From assembly GCA_002692965.1 (NCBI GenBank), contig NZNC01000026.1, positions 1 through 64,000 of the forward strand: 64,000 bases of DNA, written 5' to 3'. How positions within the stretch are numbered: the stretch's first letter is position 1; each line of letters starts with the position of its first letter. This DNA is from Haliea sp. Lineage in GTDB: Bacteria; Pseudomonadota; Gammaproteobacteria; Pseudomonadales; Halieaceae. Position numbers and translations under genes: made by a program. Below, one piece after another: positions 1 through 7,980 of the stretch. The notes under the pieces are model-generated. The model did not search any database, had not been told where the DNA came from, and saw only the letters and a program-made list of their open reading frames with translations.

Positions 1-103
1 CAGAATGGCGGAGCCGGACGCACCAGGCCCTGATGAGGAGGCTACCGCGAAGCGGTTTAGTTCAACAGCTAATTAGCAAGACCAGACCGTATAACACCCC
101 GCC

Positions 104-217
104 TGCTAACTCCAGCACGCCGTGCGAAGGAGACAGTGATATTCCTCACAAAATCAAAGATTTAGGATGTCTACCCTATCAGCACCACCTATTAGCCGGA
201 CCACCTGGAAGTTAGCA
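104..217. repeat. Candidate attC-like recombination site upstream of the integron integrase
   Basis: The 7-base sequence TGCTAAC (104-110) and its exact complement GTTAGCA (211-217) bracket a 114-base segment, as R'' and R' boxes bracket an attC site. Just inside, AACTCCAG on the left faces the complement of AACTTCCAG on the right, so the pairing continues with one extra base. An unpaired base near the core boxes is also a feature of attC. The middle does not form an obvious long stem, and the final base of the box departs from GTTRRRY. A further copy of TTAGCAAGAC lies at 73-82 (the other is at 212-221). The position, 5' of intI on the side where cassettes lie, fits an integron. The whole stretch 1-343 is clearly AT-richer than the genes that follow and holds no ORF I believe; attI cannot be delimited by eye. 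Confidence 0.35.
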
Positions 218-319
218 AGACATCAGATTCGACCACACATACAGAGATTTATTCTATTAAATTCAAACAGTTACCGAGAAACCTCCGACGCTGATGGCTG
301 CGTTCCGGTGAAAACCCTC

Positions 320-349
320 TTGCAATCTCACCCCACCGAACTACTGTAT
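320..349 (+). promoter_or_regulatory. Putative intI promoter
   Basis: A -35-like TTGCAA lies at 320-325. A weak -10 follows, either TACTGT at 342-347 (16-base spacer) or CTGTAT at 344-349 (18-base spacer). The -10 is inside the LexA box, the usual arrangement for SOS repression. The assignment is by eye. Confidence 0.5.
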
Positions 350-359
350 GCACATACAG
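344..359 (+). promoter_or_regulatory. LexA (SOS) box in front of intI-dnaE2
   Basis: The sequence CTGTATGCACATACAG is a 16-base CTG-N10-CAG operator with near-perfect dyad symmetry (CTGTAT / ATACAG). It matches the gammaproteobacterial LexA consensus. It ends 18 bases before the intI ATG and overlaps the probable -10. LexA control of integron integrases is established in other integrons. Here the same box should also control dnaE2, because no second box is visible before that gene. Confidence 0.9.
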
Positions 360-377
360 TTATAGCTACACATAACC

Positions 378-1364
378 ATGGACGACATCAGGCCTGCCAT
401 CTCAGCCAATCCCACAAGGCTACTCGACCAGGTCCGCCGGCACATGCGGGATGCCGGCTATGCCTGGAAAACCGAGAAGACCTACATACACTGGATCAGG
501 CGCTACATCCTGTTCCACGGCAAGCAGCACCCTGCCAGGCTGTCGGAAGCTCATATCAGTCAGTTCCTCAGCTCACTGGCAAATGAGCACTCGTGTTCGC
601 CTTCGACACAGCATATCGCCTTGAATGCGATCATTTACCTCTACAAGAAGTTCATGGATGTGGAGATCGAGAACCTGGACTTCTCACACTCCAAGGTCCA
701 GCCCCGCCTCCCTGTGGTGTTGAGTCATCAGGAAGCCATGCTGATCATCGAGCACCTGCATGGTCTACATCGCACCATGGTGGCCCTGCTATACGGCACG
801 GGCATGCGGCTCAACGAAATGCTCTCACTGCGTATCAAGGATGTGGACTTTGAGCTGTCTACCATCACCGTGCGCTCGGGCAAGGGCGACAAGGATCGCA
901 CCACGGTTCTTCCTGATCAGCTGAGGGCGCTGCTCCAGGAGCAGGTCGCACGAGTAGCCCGTCAGCACGAGCAGGATCTGGCCGATGGCTACGGCGAAGT
1001 CTATCTGCCTTATGCCCTGGCCCGGAAGTACCCGAATGCAGCCCGAGAACTCGCCTGGCAGTATCTGTTTCCCTCCGTAGGCATAGGTAAAGATCCCCGA
1101 ACCGGGGTGCTACGTCGCCACCATCTGCACGAATCCGCGCTACGCAAGGCACTCGGCAAGGCCAGGCGCGACTCAGGCATCAACAAGCCCATCAAGTGCC
1201 ATACTTTCCGGCACAGCTTTGCAACGCGACTGCTGCAGCAGGGCTACGATCTGCGCACCATCCAGAAGCTGCTGGGCCACAGCGACGTCAATACCACCGA
1301 AATCTATACCCACGTGATTCGGCGCGGCGCCATGGGCGTGGTCAGCCCCCTGGATGGTCCGTAA
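378..1364 (+). CDS. intI: Integron integrase (tyrosine recombinase)
   Basis: This 328-residue tyrosine recombinase catalyses attI x attC and attC x attC cassette recombination. The catalytic set is complete: R144, H275, R278 (in HTFRHS), H301 (in LGHS) and nucleophile Y310. Each is offset by exactly two from the class 1 integrase (R146/H277/R280/H303/Y312). The IntI-specific insertion that separates integron integrases from XerC/D is present at roughly residues 200-235 (around ARKYPNAARELAWQYLFP). An N-terminal SAM-like core-binding domain covers about residues 12-95. The ATG lies 18 bases after the LexA box. The stop codon is 3 bases before the dnaE2 ATG, so the two genes are probably cotranscribed and perhaps translationally coupled. 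Intact length and residues suggest an active enzyme. Its cassette array, if any, would extend off the left end of the window. Confidence 0.95.
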   Translation: MDDIRPAISANPTRLLDQVRRHMRDAGYAWKTEKTYIHWIRRYILFHGKQHPARLSEAHISQFLSSLANEHSCSPSTQHIALNAIIYLYKKFMDVEIENLDFSHSKVQPRLPVVLSHQEAMLIIEHLHGLHRTMVALLYGTGMRLNEMLSLRIKDVDFELSTITVRSGKGDKDRTTVLPDQLRALLQEQVARVARQHEQDLADGYGEVYLPYALARKYPNAARELAWQYLFPSVGIGKDPRTGVLRRHHLHESALRKALGKARRDSGINKPIKCHTFRHSFATRLLQQGYDLRTIQKLLGHSDVNTTEIYTHVIRRGAMGVVSPLDGP

Positions 1365-1367
1365 GCC

Positions 1368-4300
1368 ATGCCCTACGCCGAACTCCACACCCTCAGCTGC
1401 TACAGCTTCCTGCGCGGCGCCTCGCATCCCCACGAGCTGGTGGAGCGGGCGGCGGAACAGGGCTATGCGGCCATTGCCCTCACCGACGAGTGTTCCCTCG
1501 CCGGGGTGGTGAAGGCCCATGTCGCGGCGAAGGCCGCGGGTATCCCGCTGATCATCGGCAGCGAACTGAACCTGGTCGAGGGCATCCGACTGGTAGCGCT
1601 GGTGCCGAGCCGGGCGGCCTACGGCGAGCTGTCCGGGCTGATCAGCCTGGCGCGCCGGCGCAGCCCCAAGGGGGAGTATCGGGTGGCGCTGCGGGATGTG
1701 ATCTTCCACCTCAAGCGCTGCCTGCTGATCTGGAAACCCGAGGGGGACGACGAGGCAGCGCGAGGCTACGGGCGGCAGCTGGCCCGTCTCTGCGCAGGCC
1801 GGGTGTGGCTGGGGGTGACCCACCGTCTGGCCGGGGGCGAGGTGGAACGCTACCTGGCCCTGCAGGGGCTGGCCCGCGCACTGGAGCTGCCCATGGTGGC
1901 CTGCGGCGATGTGCAAATGCACGTGGCCAGCCGCAAGCCCTTGCACGATGTGTTTACCGCCCTGCGCTACAACACCAGTGTCGCCCGCCTGGGGCGGCGG
2001 CGCCTGGCCAACGGCCAGCAGCACCTGCGTACCCTGGCCCGCCTGCGGCAGCTGTACCCGCCGCAGCTGCTGCAGGCGAGCGTGGAGATCGCCGCCCGCT
2101 GCCAGTTCAGCCTGGACGAGCTGCGCTATGAATATCCAGAGGAGGTGGTGCCCGCGGGGGAAACCGCCAGCAGCCACCTGCGCGCCCTGGTGGAGGCCGG
2201 TTGTCGGCGGCGCTGGCCCGCGGGCGTGCCGGAGAATCAGCGCGCGCGCATCGAGAGCGAGCTGGCCCTGATCGAGGAGCTGCACTACGAGTACTACTTC
2301 CTCACCGTGCACGACGTGGGGCGCTTTGCTCGGGAGCGGGGAATTCTCTGCCAGGGCCGCGGCTCGGCGGCGAACTCGGTGGTCTGCTACTGCCTGGGCA
2401 TCACCGAGGTGTCGCCGGAGCAGATTTCCCTGCTCTTCGAGCGCTTCATCTCCCGCGAGCGTGACGAGGCCCCGGACATCGACGTGGATTTCGAGCACGA
2501 GCGCCGGGAGGAGGTGATCCAGTACATCTACGACAAGTACAGTCGCCGCCGCGCCGCCCTGGCGGCCACGGTCATCACCTACCGCGCCCGCAGTGCAGTG
2601 CGCGATGTGGGCAAGGCCCTGGGCCTGGACGCGGTCTTCGTCGATGACTTGGCCCGCTCCCTCGCCTGGTGGGACCGCAGCTCCGAGCTGGCCCAGCGCT
2701 TCCAGGAGCAGGGGGTGTCGGAGCACGGGCGCCTGGCCGAGCTGTTCTTCCAGCTGGTGCAGGAGATCCTCGGCTTCCCCCGCCACCTGTCCCAGCACGT
2801 CGGTGGCTTCGTCATCAGCCGCGGGCCGCTGTCCCAGCTGGTGCCGGTGGAAAACGCCAGCATGCCGGAGCGCACGGTGATCCAGTGGGACAAGGAGGAC
2901 ATCGAGTCCCTGGGCCTGCTCAAGGTCGACGTGCTGGCCCTGGGCATGCTCTCGGCGATCCGCAAGAGCCTGGAGCTGGTGCACCGCGAGCACCCGCAGA
3001 TTCGCGAGGTAGCGGACATTCCCCGGGACGACGCCGCCACCTGGCGCATGCTGCAGGCGGCGGATTCCATCGGCGTGTTCCAGGTGGAGTCCCGCGCCCA
3101 GATGACCATGCTGCCGCGCCTGCGCCCGGCCTGCTTCTACGACCTGGTGATCCAGATTGCCATCGTGCGCCCCGGCCCCATCCAGGGGGACATGGTGCAC
3201 CCCTACCTGGAGCGACGCCGGGACCCGGGCAAGGTCCGCTACGAAACCCCGGAGATCCGCGAGGTGCTGGAAAGCACCCTGGGAATCCCCATCTTCCAGG
3301 AGCAGGTGATCAAGCTGGCGATGGTGGCGGCGGGCTTTACCGGCGGCGAGGCGGACCAGCTGCGCCGGGCCATCAGCAACTGGGGCAAGAACAGCCGCCT
3401 GCTGGAATTCGAGCACAAGCTGGTGCAGGGGATGGTCGCGCGCGGCTACGACGAGGCCTTCGCCCACCGCCTGTTCAACCAGATCAAGGGCTTTGGCGGC
3501 TACGGCTTCCCGGAGGCCCACTCCGCCAGCTTTGCCCTGCTGGCCTGGGTTTCCGCCTGGCTGAAGTGCCACCACCCGGCGGCCTTCTACACCGGCCTGC
3601 TGAACAGCCAGCCGATGGGCTTCTACTCCCCCTCGCAGCTGATCCAGGACGCCCGCCGCCACGGGGTGGCGGTACTGCCGGTCGACGTCAACGCCAGCAG
3701 CTGGGACCACCAGTTATTGCCGGCGCCCCCCGGCGGGCAGGCGCCGATCCGCCTGGGCCTGCGCCTGGTGCGCGGGCTGAGTCATGGCGGCGCCCGGCGC
3801 CTGGTCGAGGCCCGCGCCGCCGGGCCCTTCCTGCAGGTGGGCCAGTTGCGCCAGCGGGCGGAACTGGACAAGCGCGACATGCAAGCCCTGGCCGACGCCG
3901 ACGCCCTCGCCTCCCTCAGCGGCCACCGCCACCAGGCCCAGTGGCAGGTGCTGGCCCTGGAGCCGGCGCGCCCGCTGTTGCAAGGGGAATTACAGCAGCC
4001 CGCCCGCGCCCTGGACGACGACATCCGCCTGCCCGCCCCCGGCGTGGCCGAAGAAGTGCTGGCGGATTACCGCACCACCGGCCTGACCCTGCGCGCCCAC
4101 CCCCTGAGCCTGCTGCGCCAGCAGTTTCCCTTCAACCGCTGCAAGCGCCACGTCGACCTGCCAGCAATCCCCAACCGCGGCTTCGTGCGCATCGCCGGTC
4201 TGGTCACCTGCCGGCAACGGCCGGGCACCGCCTCCGGGGTACTCTTCCTGACCCTGGAGGACGAGACCGGCAACAGCAATGTCGTGGTCTGGCCGCGCAC

Positions 4301-4460
4301 CCAGCAGCAGTTCCGCCAGGCCCTGATGAACGGCCGGCTACTGGTGGTGAAAGGAGCGCTGGAGCAGCGTGAGGGCGTGATGCACATCATCGCCGGCGCG
4401 CTGGAGGATTACACGGAGGCCTTGGCGGAACTGCAGCTGCAGTCCCGCGATTTTCACTGA
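1368..4460 (+). CDS. dnaE2: Error-prone DNA polymerase DnaE2 (ImuC)
   Basis: This is a C-family DNA polymerase alpha subunit, 1030 residues, of the damage-inducible type. It normally acts with ImuA and ImuB in translesion synthesis and SOS mutagenesis. The N-terminal PHP domain begins at MPYAELHTLSCYSFLRGASH, typical of DnaE2. The polymerase active site carries PDIDVDF with D372 and D374, and the third catalytic aspartate is D521 in KVDVLALGM. The tail holds the (HhH)2 region and an OB fold (about residues 940-1020). It is shorter than replicative DnaE (about 1160 residues), as expected. The ATG follows the intI stop by 3 bases. The usual imuA-imuB partners are absent from the flanks; the upstream neighbour is the integron integrase instead. 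No separate promoter or LexA box is seen between the two genes. Confidence 0.95.
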   Translation: MPYAELHTLSCYSFLRGASHPHELVERAAEQGYAAIALTDECSLAGVVKAHVAAKAAGIPLIIGSELNLVEGIRLVALVPSRAAYGELSGLISLARRRSPKGEYRVALRDVIFHLKRCLLIWKPEGDDEAARGYGRQLARLCAGRVWLGVTHRLAGGEVERYLALQGLARALELPMVACGDVQMHVASRKPLHDVFTALRYNTSVARLGRRRLANGQQHLRTLARLRQLYPPQLLQASVEIAARCQFSLDELRYEYPEEVVPAGETASSHLRALVEAGCRRRWPAGVPENQRARIESELALIEELHYEYYFLTVHDVGRFARERGILCQGRGSAANSVVCYCLGITEVSPEQISLLFERFISRERDEAPDIDVDFEHERREEVIQYIYDKYSRRRAALAATVITYRARSAVRDVGKALGLDAVFVDDLARSLAWWDRSSELAQRFQEQGVSEHGRLAELFFQLVQEILGFPRHLSQHVGGFVISRGPLSQLVPVENASMPERTVIQWDKEDIESLGLLKVDVLALGMLSAIRKSLELVHREHPQIREVADIPRDDAATWRMLQAADSIGVFQVESRAQMTMLPRLRPACFYDLVIQIAIVRPGPIQGDMVHPYLERRRDPGKVRYETPEIREVLESTLGIPIFQEQVIKLAMVAAGFTGGEADQLRRAISNWGKNSRLLEFEHKLVQGMVARGYDEAFAHRLFNQIKGFGGYGFPEAHSASFALLAWVSAWLKCHHPAAFYTGLLNSQPMGFYSPSQLIQDARRHGVAVLPVDVNASSWDHQLLPAPPGGQAPIRLGLRLVRGLSHGGARRLVEARAAGPFLQVGQLRQRAELDKRDMQALADADALASLSGHRHQAQWQVLALEPARPLLQGELQQPARALDDDIRLPAPGVAEEVLADYRTTGLTLRAHPLSLLRQQFPFNRCKRHVDLPAIPNRGFVRIAGLVTCRQRPGTASGVLFLTLEDETGNSNVVVWPRTQQQFRQALMNGRLLVVKGALEQREGVMHIIAGALEDYTEALAELQLQSRDFH

Positions 4461-4476
4461 GGAGGTCGGTGCGGGC

Positions 4477-5124
4477 TCAGCCAGCCCGGCGCAGACGACG
4501 AGCGGCCACCAGGCTGAGCAGACCACCCAGGATGCCGAGCCCCAGAAGCGGCAAGGTGGGAATCGACTGCGGTGCCAACGTGCCCAGTTGGTAGTACAGG
4601 GTCCCGTTCCAGATGCGCGGCTCAAACAGGCTAACAAAGGGGTACTCAACCCCCGCCCCCTCGAGAATTTGCAGGTCCGCATTCTGCGCGGCGACTGAGC
4701 CTACCGCCGTGCCGTCGGTGTAGGACACGTCGGGGGGAGAACCAGTGCCCGTAATATAAAAGGCCTGGGTTGCGCCAGCGGATATCGCCACATTCAGGTT
4801 CAAACCCAAGGGAGTGGGGGTCCCACTGCTGTTACACGCCAGGTCGGTGGCCGTAGCCAGCAACGTCCAGTCACCCGGCGTGGTGCCGGAACCCACGTAG
4901 CTACCTTGCTTGCTGTAGACCTCGAAGGTCTCCGGGCCAGCAGTATCGCAGTTGATATCAAAACCGGTGACAGTAATGTCATTCGCGGCCACCACATCAA
5001 ACATGTTGCCATTCTGACCATTGCCACCCGCGTAGGTGGTAGTCAGGGACCCCATCTGCGCCTGGGCAGACAGGGACAGACCCGCTGCCAGCAAAGCGCC
5101 CATCAAAAACCCTGTTTTACGCAT
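4477..5124 (-). CDS. Exported protein with IPTL-CTERM sorting signal
   Basis: A 215-residue secreted protein of unknown function. It has a signal peptide (MRKTGFLMGALLAAGLSLSAQA) followed by a beta-rich, Gly/Thr/Ser-rich body with two cysteines (about residues 59 and 96). The C terminus is IPTL motif, hydrophobic helix and RRLRR, the layout of the IPTL-CTERM class of exosortase-type sorting signals. I took the ATG at 5124 because AAGGTGGGGAG precedes it; an upstream in-frame Met lacks both ribosome site and signal peptide. Such proteins are normally processed by a membrane sorting enzyme and exported to the envelope or outside. No exosortase gene is in the window. The gene is convergent with dnaE2 (16-base gap). 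Confidence 0.75.
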   Translation of the reverse strand: MRKTGFLMGALLAAGLSLSAQAQMGSLTTTYAGGNGQNGNMFDVVAANDITVTGFDINCDTAGPETFEVYSKQGSYVGSGTTPGDWTLLATATDLACNSSGTPTPLGLNLNVAISAGATQAFYITGTGSPPDVSYTDGTAVGSVAAQNADLQILEGAGVEYPFVSLFEPRIWNGTLYYQLGTLAPQSIPTLPLLGLGILGGLLSLVAARRLRRAG

Positions 5125-5313
5125 TGCACTCCCCACCTTGCCCCCTGAACTGTCTAATTTATAAGCAAGCCACCACCATGGCACATGCTGCAGGACTTGT
5201 CACGACAGTCCGTGCGACACACATCACAAACTTGGCCATATCCGACCCTCCTCAGCCGAATGACATTTGGCATACTGCCGGTGACTGCATTCGCCGCACA
5301 CAAGGAGAACACC

Positions 5314-6678
5314 ATGGCGCTGTTGAACCTTCGTCGGAGCGCGCGTGCCCGCCATCGCGCCACCGACCTGTCCCGCGGCTGGCTGACCGGCCTGCTCGCC
5401 GCCGCACTGCTGGCCATCGGCCCCACCACCCAGGCCGCCACCACGGTGATCCACGCCGGCACCCTGCTGGCCGTGCCCGGGGAGTCGCCCAAAAGCGAAC
5501 AGACCCTGGTGATTACCGACGATCGCGTCAGCCAGGTGCTCGACGGCTACCGCGACCCGGGCAGCATCGCCGCGGACGCCACCCTGATCGACCTCAGGGA
5601 CCGCTTCGTCATGCCCGGCCTGATGGACATGCACGTGCACCTGCAGAGCGAGCTGGGCCCGGAGAACGACAGCGAGGACCTGAAGTTCTCCAGCCAGCTG
5701 GTGCAGATGCGCTCACTGATGTTCGCCCGGCGCACCCTGGAGACGGGCTTCACCACCCTGCGTGACGCCGGCTCCAGCGAGCAGGAGATGTACGCCCTGC
5801 GCGATGCCATCGAGCGCGGCTGGATCGACGGGCCGCGCATTGTCGCCGCGGGCCACGTCGGCATCACCGGCGGCCACGCCGATGTCAGCGGGGTCAAGCC
5901 GGAACTGATGGAGCTATACACCGGGCGCAGCATCTGCGATGGCCCCTACGACTGCCGCCGCGCAACGCGGGATGCGATCAAGTACGGCAGCGACCTGATC
6001 AAGATCACCTCCACCGGCGGCGTGCTCACCGACCGCGCCACCGGCACCGGGCAACAGATGGAGCAGGACGAGCTGCGGGAAATCGTGCGCGCCGCAGGTC
6101 GCATGGGGCAGAAGGTGATCGCCCACGCCCACCAGGAGGACGGCATCATCGCCGCCCTGGAAGCCGGCGTGGCCAGTATTGAGCACGGCACCTACACCGG
6201 GCCGAAAGCCATCAAGCTGTTTAAATCCACCGGCGCCTACCTGGTGCCCACCCTGCTCGCCGGCCACACGGTGAAGGTGATGGCGGAAGAATCCGACTTC
6301 ATGAGCCCGGCCATCCGCGAGAAGGCGATCAGCGTGGGCGCCGACATGCAGGAAAACTTCGGCAAGGCCTGGAAGGCCGGGGTCAAGGTGGCCTTCGGCA
6401 CCGACAGCGGGGTCTCCCGTCACGGCGACAACGCCATGGAAGCGGTGCTGATGCACCGGGCCGGCATGCCGCCGATGGACATCCTGGTCAGTGCCACGGT
6501 CAACGCCGCGGACCTGATCGAGCGCTCGGCGGAACTGGGCACCCTGGAAACCGGCAAGTACGCCGACCTGATCGCCCTGGACACCTCGCCCCTGGAGGAC
6601 ATCGAAAGCCTGCTGGAAGTGGGCTTCGTGATGAAGGGCGGCAAGGTCTTCAAGCACACCGACAACACCACAGAATAA
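5314..6678 (+). CDS. Exported amidohydrolase-superfamily metal-dependent hydrolase
   Basis: A 454-residue zinc-type amidohydrolase of the imidazolonepropionase/Xaa-Pro dipeptidase-like branch. Metal ligands are visible in order: H107-x-H109 (MDMHVH), candidate carboxylated lysine K230 (DLIKITS), H271/H273 (AHAH), H291 (IEHGT) and D364 (FGTDSG). The N terminus, with charged residues then LTGLLAAALLAIG ending in TQAA, looks like a signal peptide, so it should act in the periplasm. The ATG at 5314 is chosen for AAGGAG eight bases upstream. Relatives hydrolyse dipeptides with C-terminal Pro, Lys or Arg, or other cyclic amides; the substrate cannot be read from sequence. A P450 gene follows after 15 bases, so the two are probably one transcript. 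Confidence 0.85.
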   Translation: MALLNLRRSARARHRATDLSRGWLTGLLAAALLAIGPTTQAATTVIHAGTLLAVPGESPKSEQTLVITDDRVSQVLDGYRDPGSIAADATLIDLRDRFVMPGLMDMHVHLQSELGPENDSEDLKFSSQLVQMRSLMFARRTLETGFTTLRDAGSSEQEMYALRDAIERGWIDGPRIVAAGHVGITGGHADVSGVKPELMELYTGRSICDGPYDCRRATRDAIKYGSDLIKITSTGGVLTDRATGTGQQMEQDELREIVRAAGRMGQKVIAHAHQEDGIIAALEAGVASIEHGTYTGPKAIKLFKSTGAYLVPTLLAGHTVKVMAEESDFMSPAIREKAISVGADMQENFGKAWKAGVKVAFGTDSGVSRHGDNAMEAVLMHRAGMPPMDILVSATVNAADLIERSAELGTLETGKYADLIALDTSPLEDIESLLEVGFVMKGGKVFKHTDNTTE

Positions 6679-6693
6679 ACACGGAGCGCGACA

Positions 6694-7980
6694 GTGACAC
6701 CCAGACAATCGACAGCCGCCACCGCCGGCAGCCCTCCCGAGGGCCGCGACTTCCAGCCCGCCGATGTGCTCAACGCCCGCATCATGGGCGACGAGCGCAG
6801 CATGTACGCCCTGTTCGATTACCTGCGCGAGCACGACCCGGTGGCCCGGGTGGAGCACCCCGACTACCGCCCCTTCTGGTCCCTCTCCCGCTACGACGAC
6901 ATCAAGCGCATCGGCAGCGAGAACGACCGCTTTCTCAGCGCGCCGCGCACCATCCTGATTCCCACCGCCTTCGAGGAGGCCCTGCTGGAGCGCTTCGGCA
7001 CCCGCAACGGCCTGGAAACCCTGATCCACATGGACCGGCCCAAGCACCTGAAAATGCGCAAGGTGACCCGGGAGTGGTTCCTGCCGCGCTCGATCGAATC
7101 ACTGCGCGCCGAGGTGCAGGCGCTGAGCCGCGAGTTCGTCGACAAGATGCGCGAGATGGGGCCGGAGTGCGATTTCGTGCGCGACATCGCTCTGCTGTTC
7201 CCCCTGCGCATCATCCTCTCCATCCTCGGCCTGCCCCGGGAAGCCGAGTCGACCATGCTCAAGCTGACCCAGGAGATGTTCGGCAGCCAGGACCCCAGCC
7301 TGCAGCGGGCGGATTCCCAGACCGCCGGCCTGGATGTGCTGAACGACTTCGGCGCCTATTTCAGCGAGGTAATCGAGGACCGCAAGAAGAACCCCCGGGA
7401 CGACCTGGCCACGGTGCTGGCCAATGCCGAGGTGGACGGCGAGCCGATGAACGTGCTCGACCAGGCCAGCTACTTCATTATCACCGCCAGCGCCGGTCAC
7501 GACACCACCTCGGCGGCCATCGGCGGCGGCATGAAGGCCCTGCTGGAACACCCCGACCAGCTCGACCTGTGGCGGAAGCAGCCCGAGCTCGATATCCAGG
7601 CGGCCAAGGAGATCATCCGCTGGGTGTCGCCGGTACGCCACATGGTGCGCACCGCCACCGAGGACCTGGAGCTGCGCGGGCGACAGATTCGCGCCGGGGA
7701 CAACATTGCCCTGTGGTACCCCGCCGCCAACCGCGACCCCGAGGTCTTCGAACACCCCAACCGCCTGGACCTGCGGCGCGACCCGAAGACCCAGCTCGCC
7801 TTCGGCTACGGCTCGCACATGTGCCTGGGCCAGCACCTGGCGGCACTGGAGGTGTCCTGTTTCTTCCGCGAGCTGCTGCCGCGCCTGAAGGAGATGCAGT
7901 TCACCGCCGAACCCGAGTGGATTCACGCCATCTTCGTCGGCGGCCTCAAGTCGATGCCGGTACGCTACGCCCTCGACTGA
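6694..7980 (+). CDS. Cytochrome P450
   Basis: A 428-residue soluble bacterial P450 monooxygenase. The oxygen-activating I-helix motif is AGHDTT (267-272), the K-helix ExxR is E306-I-I-R309, and the heme loop FGYGSHMCLG gives thiolate C377. It lacks a membrane anchor and would depend on separate ferredoxin and reductase partners, which are not adjacent. The start is GTG at 6694, preceded by GGAG. It lies 15 bases behind the amidohydrolase. Its last 16 bases overlap the 3' end of the kinB-like gene on the other strand. The family resembles CYPs acting on terpenoids, sterols or fatty acids, but I cannot assign a substrate. Confidence 0.95.
   Translation: MTPRQSTAATAGSPPEGRDFQPADVLNARIMGDERSMYALFDYLREHDPVARVEHPDYRPFWSLSRYDDIKRIGSENDRFLSAPRTILIPTAFEEALLERFGTRNGLETLIHMDRPKHLKMRKVTREWFLPRSIESLRAEVQALSREFVDKMREMGPECDFVRDIALLFPLRIILSILGLPREAESTMLKLTQEMFGSQDPSLQRADSQTAGLDVLNDFGAYFSEVIEDRKKNPRDDLATVLANAEVDGEPMNVLDQASYFIITASAGHDTTSAAIGGGMKALLEHPDQLDLWRKQPELDIQAAKEIIRWVSPVRHMVRTATEDLELRGRQIRAGDNIALWYPAANRDPEVFEHPNRLDLRRDPKTQLAFGYGSHMCLGQHLAALEVSCFFRELLPRLKEMQFTAEPEWIHAIFVGGLKSMPVRYALD

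Noticed and set aside
88-365. GTATAAC (88-95 region) and GTTATAG (359-365) as the two ends of one attC site
   Set aside because: They are about 270 bases apart, too long for a normal attC, and the right copy overlaps the intI leader.
1340-1367. A separate LexA box or promoter for dnaE2
   Set aside because: No CTG-N10-CAG or -35/-10 pair is visible at the 3' end of intI; control is most simply from the box at 344-359.
1173-3710. 845-residue open frame on the minus strand opposite dnaE2
   Set aside because: Antisense shadow of GC-rich dnaE2 codons; low-complexity Gln/Leu/Gly/His-rich translation with no family, while the plus strand has a clear polymerase.
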